In this document: in pieces, positions 12,901 to 23,616 of the stretch
How positions within the stretch are numbered: position 1 is the first letter of the stretch
Layout of the letters: each line of letters starts with the position of its first letter
Origin: Paramecium tetraurelia
Taxonomy: Eukaryota > Ciliophora > Oligohymenophorea > Peniculida > Parameciidae
Assembly: GCF_000165425.1 (NCBI RefSeq)
Contig: NW_001799015.1
Location: forward strand, 1 to 64,000
DNA length: 64,000 nucleotides
Reading direction: 5' to 3'
Notes under the pieces: generated by a model
The model's input: the letters and a program-made list of their open reading frames with translations, nothing else
The model's database searches: none
What the model was told of the DNA's origin: nothing
Made by a program: the position numbers and the translations under genes

Positions 12901-15900
12901 CATAACTTCTAAAAACAAAAATGCCTATTCCAATTACTCTGGCCTGGATATCTTCAATTCTGGTAAAGCAGTTTCATCATACTAACACAATACATCGAAA
13001 AGGTCGACATTTTTCTAGATACATTTCCTATGCAATTCTTAATCATAAAAACTTAGATCATATTCTTGGGGAATTATTGATTACTGATTCTCTGGCTATC
13101 TGTCATTGCTATCTTTCCATTGGTCTGGACCTTATTTGGGTGGAAACATTTATTGATCGGATGCCTAACTCCATCGTTAATCGATTTTATTGTTATTCTA
13201 CACCCATTGTTATTTTATTTCATTATCACCTTAATTATTTTACTAGTTATAATTAGTATTTTGAGGAGGGTAGACAATAGATTATGATATATTTGATGGA
13301 TTAAAAGAACCCAACATTGGATTTGGAGGATCATTTTAATTCTTAAATTAATTTTATTACTATTGCATATATTATGGTTATTATTGATATCCTTAATTAC
13401 CATAAGACTATTAGAATTACTATGGATTAGGCGATTATTAGAATTGATTTGGTTATTAAAATTATTAAGACTAATATTATTATTATTATAATTATTATTA
13501 TTGCGATTATTAATATGATTATTGCTATTAATATTATTATTAATATTACTAGTTTGGCTATTATTATTATTATTAGTATTGCTAATTTAGTTATTATTAT
13601 TATTAGTATTATTAATTTGGTTATTATTATTATTAATATTATTAATTTGGTTATTATTATTAGTATTACTAATTTGGTTATTGTTAATATCCATTAGGTC
13701 CAGGTGGATAAGGTTATTATTATGGAATTTACTCATACTATAGAGTAATTCGAGTTTATTATTACTTAAATGATAAAATAAATCTAAATTAATCTAATCG
13801 TTCTGCATATTCTTTATCAAAATACCTGAAGAATTAATCTAATTCCAAGATCTTATACTTCTTGAAATAATTCATATACATTGTAAATTATTTGAATTCT
13901 ATGGATTAACTGCCTTAAGATATGATATTAAATAATTCTGAAATTTGTTATTCAAATTATGGATTGCGACCATTCAGCATCACTAACTTCATATCTTCTA
14001 TTTACTATTTTGTTAATTCATTTCTTTTATAAACTTGATACTCAAATTCTGTAAAATTTATTTTTCCATCCTTATCCATATCAAAGATTTCAAACAATTA
14101 CCTTTGCACATCCTATGAACTTGAATATCCGATTGTTCTCAAAAGAAGGTCAGTGAATTCCTCATTAGATATATAATTGTCCCTATCTCTATCGGTTTGT
14201 CTATACAAATAAAGCAAAGTGCATGTTTCCTTTTCCATATATTAAGAAAAAGAAACAACGATCTTGTCAATCTCTTAATTGGTATTGATCACGATAACCT
14301 TTCTACTTTCCTTATACTATGCCAATCCTTTATTAATCAAGTCATTAAGTGCAATATAATCGATATAATCCTATGCATCTTATTCCAAGATTGTCAATAA
14401 CAAATCCCAATCATTATCTGTAATTTGGATTGATTTGTCAGCAATTCCTAATTTTAAACCCTTAAGCTTCACTTTGCCTTTCTTATTAAGATCAAACTCT
14501 TAGGCTATGTCAATAACACTGACATATTTTTATTACAATTGCTCTCTTAACTTAGTTAAGATTGCATCTATTTTATTCTAAGGCGTATCTATATGATGCT
14601 GCTTAGCTTTTTAATAAAGCATCTTATAATTGATTTAATTGCCTTACAATGCACCCAATTAATCGGCAATTCCTTTCATTTCAAGTGTTTGAGGAGTAGG
14701 TCCGTTATTCTTTTTTAATACCGAAAGAATGCTTTCCACATCTAATTTATTGGTGCAATCTTCATCCATTCCCTCAAAATCTCCCAATATGGTTGCTGAT
14801 GACTTAATAAACTTAATAACCTCATTGAACATTCCTCCTGATTATTGTTTGTTATCTTGAGATAGTACTTTTGGCTTTTCCTTAGCAAAAACCTTTGCTT
14901 TGAATTCACTGATACTTATTGAACCATCACCATTGGAATCAAGCAATAGGAATAGGTTATCAATTTATTTATTCTTTATGGAAGGATCAATGTCATGGAT
15001 CAATTTATTAAACTCTTGTCTATCTAAAACATCATTTCCATTTTGATCATAATTATAAAACAGTTAAGCTGTAGCATTTTTACCTGCTGAGATAGTTTGA
15101 TTGAGACCCAATAATAGTTATTCGGCTTCTACACAATCATCTAAAAGTAATTATAACTTTTCATATTACAAAAACTTTTTATCATCAGGTGATTATAAAT
15201 ATGATGCTAAACTTCTAAATTCAGCATAGTCGAATCCAAAATGATTAATAATATCTTGGAATGCGTTAATTAATATCTCCCCTCTACCTCTTTTATCAAA
15301 AATTTGTAAGGTTTAATTATTTTCATTCAAAGCATCTTTGAGTCTGAATACTGATTTCATAATTTAAGGCGTCAATACCTTGGAATCGACAGCACTAGTT
15401 CTTCTAAATTATTATTATGGTTCTTAATATTATTCTTATTAATATTATTATTTTGGTCTATTTTATTGTTAATTCTATTTTGGATTTTCATCATTCTAAT
15501 TAATAATTTTCTATTTAAATTCGTTTAGATTAATTGTATTATCATTATTTGCATCAAATTTATGGAACAGTGTCTCCAATATCTTCTAATCTACATTGCC
15601 TACCAATTATTATAAAAATTCTTAAAACTCCCTCATTTCCAACTTTGTATTTCTATTGGCATCATACTTTCTAAACAATTATTCTGGCTTACTTTATTCG
15701 TATGCCAATTCAGTGTTGAGATCTTGTAGTAATTTATTAGCTGCCTCGTCTAATTTCAAGCCTTGTCTCAATTTATTTAAGGATATGTTTTATTGATCTT
15801 GTTAAATGCAAATTAAAAAATCTTTAAATTTTTCATCTTCTGAATCTATCAACAATTGTTTAACTAAATAATCTTGCAGATGCTTTTTCTTTAAGGTACC

Positions 15901-18348
15901 ATCCCCCAAAGAATCTAAATCTTCAATGTCAGTATAAGTCATTTTCTTTTTTTTCATCATTTTATTAAGTTGCTCAAAAAAGATCACTGCATTATGTTGA
16001 CTAAACCTAATCTAGTCATTTCTTTTATCCTTATAATAAAGAATGGCCTCTATTAGTAAATCAATATCGACAAATGTTCTATCATTGGGTACCAAAAGAT
16101 TATTAATCAATTCCTCCTGTTCAACCTCAAAATCTGCTTTATGCACTTGTAATTAACGCAATTTATCCTTAAATTATTGAATCGACATTCGTTGAAATGT
16201 ACATTTGAAATATTATCTAGGAGTTTCATCCTTCTCTTATAATTCTTTAGAGATGAATTGCAACAGTTTTTTTTAACTATCAAATGATTTAGGATTGAAG
16301 TTAATGGATTTCTGTAATGATAACTCTGGGTCATCGAAATTGCTCTTTCTTTCTTGAACGCTATCTCCTCCGTCAGCCTCTTAAAGTTGTTTCCAATTTT
16401 ACACATGCAATTCTCTTGCCTTTTAAGCAATTGCCTATACAAAACGAGGATATTCAATTTCCTCCTTTACCCCAAAAGTATTTAGCAGGAATTAGAAATC
16501 TGTTTAACGAAGATGATCATTGGATTGTTTGAGAGCATTGAAAAATTAGCTTTAGGATATAATACTACTACTTTTTGTGCTAGATCTAATTAATTAAGGC
16601 AAAGTCATCTATATCCTAAGGAGACCATTGACAAGTTGAGTCAAAATATCTTTCAAATCTTCATTCACATTGGCATCAAAGTACGTTCTCACATTGTCGA
16701 AACTAATCATTTTTTTATTGTCTGGGTCTAGATTAAACAATACTTATTTTAGAATCTCAGGATTGGGTTAATATTTGATCTCGTTGAAAAACTTGTAAAT
16801 ATCATCATATCCCAAATATCCTTTTGATTTGCTATCGTAATGTCGGAAAAATGAAATAAACACATTATACACATCCCTTATGGCTTTATACATCTTTTTT
16901 TTTAAATCATCCACTCCTAATTATTGTTAATTCGTCGATTTGATATCATCGCAAAAGCTTTCATAATAAATGGTATTCTTCTTATTGGGATCATACTTCA
17001 TTTTCAGGAGGGGAATGTCTTCAGGATTTAGGTTTATTCCCTCCTATCTGATTATATTATCGAATTTATCAAAAGGTAGAATTCCCAACTATTCTTAGTC
17101 ACTTGCTTTCAAAATTTCGATCAAATTTATGTTGCTATCTTCTAAATAAGTATTAATGTCTTTTAACATTTCAAATAACTCGTGATCCTATGCCTAACTC
17201 AATTCTCCCAGTTTTACTACTTCTTTCTGTCGTTGAATCCAAGATGAAAGATCAATTTCATCGGTCTTTTGCACATCGTATGTTTGTAATAAAATTGCTT
17301 TTTCTTTAAAACTAATAGATATCTTGAGATCTTCTAAGGCATCCCAGAAATTTGTAGCTTTTATTTTTCTACTGACTGGTTGCAATTGATATTTGGACAA
17401 ATATTAAACAACTGTCTGTTACTTCTATTAGGTGACTTTTTATTTTAATTCATCCAATAACAATTCAGGGTTGGGTTAAAGCAGATTCTCATCATGCTGG
17501 ATGACATTATCACTGAAGAAATCTTAGATTGTGTCTTCCAATTCATGGATTGGAGACCTTGTAGAGGGATTCCTTTCCAACATTCTTTCTATCACATTGT
17601 ATAAATGTTATCCATACAACTTTTTGACTGTCTCTTTGATTTCAATTGCTTTGGCAGAATCTTAAGTATTAGAGTCTCTAAAGATTATCAATTCTTCAAT
17701 GTCTTTTAATGAAGCCATCTAAAGAAAAGTTAAACCCAATTACCAAATATCAACTTTGACTGGATCTCCTCCCAACAAATCTACGGCTGAACTGCCAGAA
17801 GCAAATCTCTAACTTTAATTCTTTTTTATTGCAGCCAAGGATTCAGGTGGCAAATATAATTCGTTATTCTCATTAGAGAATTAAGTGAAGTCTGTTACTA
17901 CACATTCGCTCTCTTCATCCTCGAATAGATTTGATGGTTTGATTCTCCCATGGAAGTATCTCTGATTGTCACCCTTCTTGGATTTATGGATTTTATCAAC
18001 CCAATTCGTGAATTCATTTACGTAAGTTTGCATTTTATTCATTGGGATATACACCCCTTGTCTCTTATGCTATTTGATTAAGTCTGCCATTGAACATTTA
18101 AATTTCTTATAAACCAGACACAGTGCCTGCTTCTCTTCCCAATATCCTTCAGGAATGTAAATGCCTGCTTTAGATAATCGAATTTTCATCTAATCCATTT
18201 CATCCACTAATTCCTTTTAGGTTTTCTTCTAAGGATTGACTAATTTGCATATGAAGAGCTCAGCTCCTTTCTTTTGCATCGAAGTCTTATTGTTAAGTGG
18301 ATAAACGAGTTGAAAGTCTGCTTATTGGAATTTTTTCAATTGTGACAT
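9966..18348 (-). CDS. Giant pseudokinase / multi-EF-hand / Q-rich protein
   Basis: One continuous frame of 2,776 residues with only two introns near its 3' end, 10350-10372 (23 nt) and 10105-10133 (29 nt). Residues about 1-300 form a kinase-like fold with FHGRIKPSNLF in place of the HRD loop, VVTDFTQFS in place of DFG, and DIWQLGLTFLQM; the catalytic Asp and the DFG Gly are gone, so it is a pseudokinase. Many EF-hand loops follow, including DANNDNTINLNEF (about 930), LDSNGDGSISISEF (1138), FDMDKDGKINFTEF (1421), LDANSSGNISINEF (2133), FDRDKSGTISYQEF (2218) and IDEDKSGSIDIDEF (2300). Residues about 1530-1680 are a Q/N/Y-rich tract. The last 430 residues are a conserved-looking domain I do not recognise, with IRMIEATGIPIPDE and IQISCAYGSIPVYQL, perhaps C2-like. 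It is probably a Ca2+-responsive scaffold. The start lies 9 bp from the divergent gene. Confidence 0.9.
13440..13700 (-). repeat. Intragenic Q/N/Y minisatellite (PNQQYQQQQQ units)
   Basis: Inside the giant EF-hand gene, imperfect units of about 27-33 bases encode PNQQYQQQQ-type peptides on the minus strand. Glutamine is written with TAA, TAG and CAA mixed, so the repeat is TAA-rich and looks like a poly-isoleucine frame on the plus strand. Flanking Q-rich sequence without clear units extends to about 13340-13760. Such tracts change length easily and can be prion-like. Confidence 0.85.
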
Positions 18349-18357
18349 AATTAATAT
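18349..18357. promoter_or_regulatory. 9-bp gap between divergent start codons
   Basis: Only TAATTAATA separates the two predicted ATGs. Two genes cannot both have a leader here, so one or both real starts probably lie downstream. In-frame ATGs exist in both: 18412 for the plus gene, and a Met about 25 codons in for the minus gene. Confidence 0.4.
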
Positions 18358-19620
18358 ATGAAAAAATTTTGTAATTTCATATGTTGTGCTTTGGATTCAG
18401 ATGAGGAGAAGATGGGTGAGGAAAAATAGATTTCAATCAAAAAGGAAGAAAAAACATCCTTGGAGCTTTATGGCAATTTCGAAACCCAAAACTACATGCT
18501 GGTTAGAATGACCTAAAAGAATTTCTTTGTTGATTTTTCTATGAGAAAATCCAAATTAGTAGAGAAGAACCCCTTATCTGTCTTCATATCGTACATAGAC
18601 AACGATGCCAAGTACGAACAGGACGAATCAAGTTATCTGATACCAGAAAAAGTGCTACAATACATTGGCAGAAGAATGAGGGAAGTCAAACCATCATTCA
18701 TAGTTGATGGCCTGTCCAGGAGTGGTATCAATGCAATTTAGTTCTCCTCTGAAACCAACACTTTTGTTTTGGGAAATAACTTTTCGATGTAATAAATTAA
18801 AAATGCTAATCACAATGCAACTATTTGTAATTTAAACATAAGATGCGATTTTCTTCAGACAAATCTACCCAAATTGCCAATCATAGAAAATGATGTCTTT
18901 TTCATCTAACCTGATTATTAAATTATTGATGGAAAATTGACATTAAACAACATTTTCCCTTCAATTTCAGATATTCTAGATTACTATTTAGTGTGGAGTA
19001 AGAATTTAATTCTAGTTTTACCCATCTAAGTTGATCTCCAAGCATTTTGTGAGGTTTTTTGTTAAAATTTGAAGGAGAAAAATTAGGATCAACTGATTTT
19101 TGAAATTCAAAAAATCCAAATCGATGGTGAGCTATATTATTACTTTATTTATTTTGGAGAGATAGCTGCTATCCAAACACAGGATGAATACATGTTAATG
19201 ACTGAAATGACTTTGGAAGATTCCAATCAACAAAATTTATTTGACTCCACTTATATGCTATTAAAGAATATTGGATACACCACGAATCCAAGGGAAATCA
19301 TGAATATCTTACTTTACTCTAGATAGATGTCGTAATTCGAAACTACCTTACAAGTTCTCATCAATCAAGTAATTAAACTTAAGTTTTATATTTCTTAGTT
19401 GCTTATTAAAGGCTTGTCAAATGAATCGACAATCAAATAATTGTTTGGTGATGCCGATGTTTTGTTGTCTTCAACGCCGAAATACAATCAAATCCAAGTT
19501 TAAGAAAATACGTTCGGATAAGATTGCCAGATTAAATAGTGCTACGAGTAGCAACAAACTTAAAAAAATAAAAAAGCCAAGAAATCTCAATTTATTTCAT
19601 TTAATATCCCAAGTGAATGA
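18358..19620 (+). CDS. TGS1-like methyltransferase fold protein with lost active-site motif
   Basis: 420 residues, intronless, ending at TGA 19618. Its middle part lines up with trimethylguanosine synthase TGS1, the enzyme that hypermethylates snRNA and snoRNA caps: DESSYLIPEKVLQYIGRRM matches the W-S-V-T-PE-x-IA start of the fold; FIVDGLSRSGINAIQFS matches the SAM-binding VVDAF-GVGGNTIQFA strand and loop; a D-x-D-type strand is represented by TFVLGNNFS; and CDFLQTNLPKL precedes DVFFIQPDYQ, where active enzymes have a (S/N)PPWGG motif. The glycine-rich SAM loop and the PPW motif are both lost, so it is unlikely to methylate. The C-terminus is polar and Lys/Gln-rich. The ATG used is 9 bp from the neighbour's start; ATG 18412 (MGEEKQ) is a good alternative. 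The fold assignment is inferred from motif order. Confidence 0.65.
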
Positions 19621-19686
19621 TGTATATAAATATATTTATTTTATTCATTGCTTAAATCGTTGTAATTAATATATATATAAATTAAG

Positions 19687-19955
19687 ATGAACTATCATCG
19701 ATATCCTTCTCAAAATCAACATTATAAAACCCTCAAAAAATCTAATTTTTATTTCCAATCGTAATAATATTTCCTAATTCCATTAGACTCAAAACTGATA
19801 CACAAATTTAAAACACACAAAATGAGATTTTTACAAATCTTAAAACCATAATTAAATAGAATGAAAGATTATTATCAGAAAATAGTGAAAGTTATCCTAT
19901 TGTGAAAAAAAAAGCAAAATCCTCGAAAAACAACTGTGAATGCTGCATCTATTGA
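19687..19955 (+). CDS. Small hypothetical protein, 80 aa, Cys-rich tail
   Basis: ATG 19687 with one 26-nt GT-AG intron (19761-19786) gives 80 residues ending at TGA 19953. Without the intron the frame runs into a different, less sensible tail. The product has a helical, Gln/Asn-rich middle (IFTNLKTIIKQNERLLSEN) and ends KNNCECCIY, a cysteine cluster that could be lipidated or bind metal. No family is recognised. It lies 66 bp after the TGS1-like gene on the same strand. Support is the intron of typical size restoring an open frame with Paramecium-like composition. Confidence 0.55.
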
Positions 19956-20890
19956 ACGAATAAACATAATTAATAAACTAAACTATAAGATTATTTATTT
20001 ACTAATCAAGCTAAGATCTCGAAAATCGAAACTTAGAATTTCTCGAACATTTTAAGATTCCTTTATATTTTTTTCAATTATATTTAAATTTCTTAACCAA
20101 AACTGAGAACGAACACAATTAACCAGATTCAAAATTGTTGAAAAATTGTTCTGAGACCTATCAAGATTACACGGACATTAGTGATAAACATACAAAGTGT
20201 TGAGATTATATGAATATTTTTATACGTTTATAACAACTTGATTAATATACAAATCAATGAATCAATTATAAATAAGAATTAATCAAAAATTTATATGATT
20301 TATAAGATGATATGGCTAACTGAAAGCTGTTTAAATTAACACTATTGTAAGCATTAATAAAAGTGAAATGAATTAGTATGAATAGCTTACCAATTTAAAT
20401 ACTTCTCCTTGTGTTTTGCCCTTTTTTTAATTAAATAGTTCATTTTTGATAAGATGCATTCGCAATTATCCGCTTGTATACCTTATCTGGTATCAAGAAT
20501 CAGCAAATTTGATGATGCTTGAAGAATTTTAGAGGAGCATTCCATTTTATGTTGATTATTCTTAAATTCCTTTTAGAAGTTGAGTATAGCTACATCGTAT
20601 CAAGAATGCTAATCAGATTGTGGAATGCTTTTTCTTATACAAGGTGAATCATTCATCACTGACATCATATGTATCAAAAGTATTAGTTTGGAATTGGTGA
20701 ATTGAAGTACGGCAGGTTGTTTATGCACAAATGTAAATGATACCTGTTGACTTTTGTTGATTTCTATTGGTAGGTAATAGAGGGGATTATAATTTTATAA
20801 TAAGTAAAGTAATTGAGAAATTAAGATATTTTAGTTATTGATGTATGTATTTATTTCTTTATTTAGAATATAATTAATATAGTAAATTTT
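19956..20890. other. Interval with broken open segments, no gene called
   Basis: About 930 bases. From ATG 20453 the plus strand has several 20-40 codon open pieces (for example SANLMMLEEFQRSIPFYVDY) in different frames that I could not join with normal introns. They might be a decayed small gene. The rest is plain AT-rich spacer. Confidence 0.4.
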
Positions 20891-21999
20891 ATGAACGAGT
20901 CTTAAAGTAAAATATCTCGAAATACTTCATCTTCATATTTTAGTCTTCCTAAAATATAGAAAGTAACAAACACTCCAAAATATCTTGAAGTTAAAGGCTA
21001 CAAAAATTATAAGTATAAGAGTTATATGATGGATTTGATGAAATCAGATAAGAAGTTATAAAAATTGCTGCCTTTTCATCTTTAGAATTTGACAAAAACA
21101 CCGAGAAAGAGGTATGAATTAAATGATTCCACGAAATAAGAATTGTTGCATTTTAGCAAATTGGATAATATCTTTACAGAGGGAGATTTGGAAATAATTA
21201 AATAAGCTACAGTTACTTAAGGAGCAATCAATATTCAAGCCATGTACAGGAAAACTTTAAAATCATACGAGTAGGATTCGTAAAACACCAGGAGAGCTGA
21301 CGAAAGTCAATTATGCGATGAAATAACCATGAATAATAGCATAATCAGCAATATTATTGAGCATCAAAAATAATTGACTACTAATCCAAGAGTGATCAGG
21401 TAATCAAAGAAAGAAATATACAAAGAGATGAACACCATCAAAGAATTCAAGGTTCTAGTTAAAAACACATAGCAATATAAAGATATTTATGATATAAAAG
21501 AATCAGGAAAAAGTATATTAAAATATTAATGCCATAGATCCTTTCATATACCAATTTATCTTAAGGGAATCTTATTTGAGTTTCGCTGAGTTGTCAAGAA
21601 TAATTTAGGATAGAATTTTATTGGCTTTTGACATAAATCCTCACAATGAATAAGAGAAGGTGTATTACAATTAATTTAGATTATTTAAATAGATCGTAAT
21701 TAGCCAGCATTTCAAAGAGCAAACCTTAATAAACTTTTTTATTAAAGTATAATGTCCCTATATAATAGTTCTTCAATCCTCACAATCTACCTGAAATTTC
21801 ATTATAGGATTTTAGGTCAATACTAATTGTGATTCTGTAAAATTCTGAAAATATGGATTAATTGGTAAAATACTTAATAAAAAATATAAAATTATCATAA
21901 TATGTTGAAGATAATCAGATTAAAGACTTATTTGGTATATTTAAGTCTAAAATACTAGATCCAATTAATTTGATCTATTTATTATTAAACAATAATTGA
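20891..21999 (+). CDS. Hypothetical protein, weak EF-hand-like segment
   Basis: 353 residues with two introns, 21513-21537 (25 nt) and 21747-21768 (22 nt); both are needed to remove TGA stops and their removal gives smooth protein sequence (ESGKNPFIYQFILRESYLSF and NFFIKFFNPHNLPEISLQDF). The N-terminal 90 residues are basic and Ser-rich, the middle is helical, and the C-terminal half contains LLAFDINPHNEQEKVYYNQF and LPEISLQDFRSILIVILQN, which resemble EF-hand helices without the acidic loop. No catalytic motif. It ends 13 bp before the convergent next gene. Family unknown to me. Confidence 0.8.
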
Positions 22000-22012
22000 T
22001 AATAGAATTAAA

Positions 22013-23534
22013 TCATAAATCAAATATTTCTGTGCCATTCCACAATGGAAGTAAGTTTGAGTTTAATAATATTCTTAAATTATCTTAATAAACGATTCCT
22101 AAATTAAAGTTTTCTTAGCAAGTAATCAGTTACAACAATTGACCTTTGCTCCTCTTGGATTTAATCCTTGGATAGTAGGCTGAACAATCTCCTACAACTG
22201 TGACATAATAGCCAAAACTATCCTGTTACAATAGTACTTCAAATCCCTTGGGTAGTGTTTAGTATTATGATAATTTCAATGGAATTTCATTTGTATAATA
22301 AATCACATCTTCAAATCCATTATTGATAGAGATCCATTTTGTGTTAAAAGTTTAAATAATTGGTTTAATCTAAACCTATTTATCCCCCAGAGATTAAGGA
22401 GTGAAATGTTAATTATACACTAGTTACTTCTGTTTGTTATCATGTTAGTATGCTTTGATTAACAGTTGGAAATTCTTTGTCACTTAAATTACCATATCAG
22501 TTTGCAGGTAGATTCTTTATTCAAATATGGGTGGCTCATCTAGAGTTAATCTAATTGATTTTAAATTTTGATTACTTTGCTGTAACTTAATAACTGATTT
22601 AGTCATCTTAACTCCAAAGTGTAATTCTTTTATTGTTGTAATCAAAGGTGAATTATAATAACTCGGATTCTAGATTGCCATTGTTGATCAATTCATCGAA
22701 TTTTTTAACTTTGTTTATTAATCCTTTGAGTTTCATCACTACTTTATAGAGTCTTAAATTCTGGATTTCTGGAGACACATATGTAATGCATCCAACGCAA
22801 TCCTCTTTCTCAGAGTTCTCTTTAAATTTTGATTCATCAAGTTGTAAGTTAATTTAAAAAGTAATAAGTGAGTGAGCATACAATTCTGTAAATTCCTAAC
22901 CAATCATTGAACTTATGGTCAAACAATTTTGTTGTGTGTGTTATTGAATCATTTCTGGGATTTGCCTAATCAATTCCATGAATTGATCTTGTGATGAATA
23001 TATTTTAAAGGATACCAATTTCCATACTTGCTTAAGATTTCCTGGAGTTTGAGCAAATTAAAGTAATTTTTGGAGTTTTTGTAAAAATACTTCTTTAATT
23101 TAAATATCATCTTCCTCTTAATCTAGTTCTATCAATTTGCTTTTAAGTTATGCTTAAACCCCAGTCAAAGAAGTAATAATTCTTTCATTCTAACTTTTTT
23201 ATATAAAATTGAAGAGATTATCAACAATTTGAATTGCTAGCTATCGAAAACTCATGTGATTCTTGATACTTATATTAATTATAATAGAAATTGTATCCAG
23301 AATTATAGACTCAGATTTCTAGGAAATTATAATGCCATTAATAATTTGAGGAAATGATGCGTCACAAGGTTCCTCTCAAAGAATCCTAGCCTCATATTAT
23401 TAATTTAGTTTAATAGTGATTAATATGGTATTGTTTAATTTGGACCATAAGATATAGTATTGAAAGCATTCTATTACAAATCAAGTTGACGAGGATTTAT
23501 ATAAGGGAAACACCCTACTAAGCTGGAGAGTCAT
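22013..23534 (-). CDS. Hypothetical helical protein, two apparent frameshifts near 5' end
   Basis: The securely open part runs from in-frame ATG 23255 to TGA 22013 with a 25-nt intron (22551-22575), 405 residues. The same frame is open back to a TGA at about 23375. Upstream, a second frame continues the protein sense (GCFPYINPRQLDLQQNAF, IPYQSLLNQINNMRLGFFE), and skipping two bases at GAGAG (23371-23378) joins it to EEPCDASFPQII. One further base change near 23524 would link it to ATG 23534 (MTLQL). No GT lies close enough for an intron to do this. The N-terminal half looks like helical repeats (HEAT/ARM-like), the C-terminal half like beta-strands. Function not recognised. Confidence 0.6.
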
Positions 23535-23616
23535 TTGTGAGTGGTTAATATATATTTGTGAGTATTTAATTGTGTGTGATAGGAGGGAATTTAATATTAA
23601 AATGTATTAATAATAA
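23535..23616. promoter_or_regulatory. Short divergent intergenic region
   Basis: About 80 bases between the proposed starts of the minus-strand helical protein and the plus-strand PP4R3 gene. It contains GTGTGTGAT- and GTGAGT-like stretches but no motif I can name. Confidence 0.4.

Noticed and set aside
13449-13697. Plus-strand 82-codon poly-isoleucine frame as a membrane peptide
   Set aside because: It is the antisense of the TAA/CAA-encoded glutamine tract of the minus-strand giant gene.
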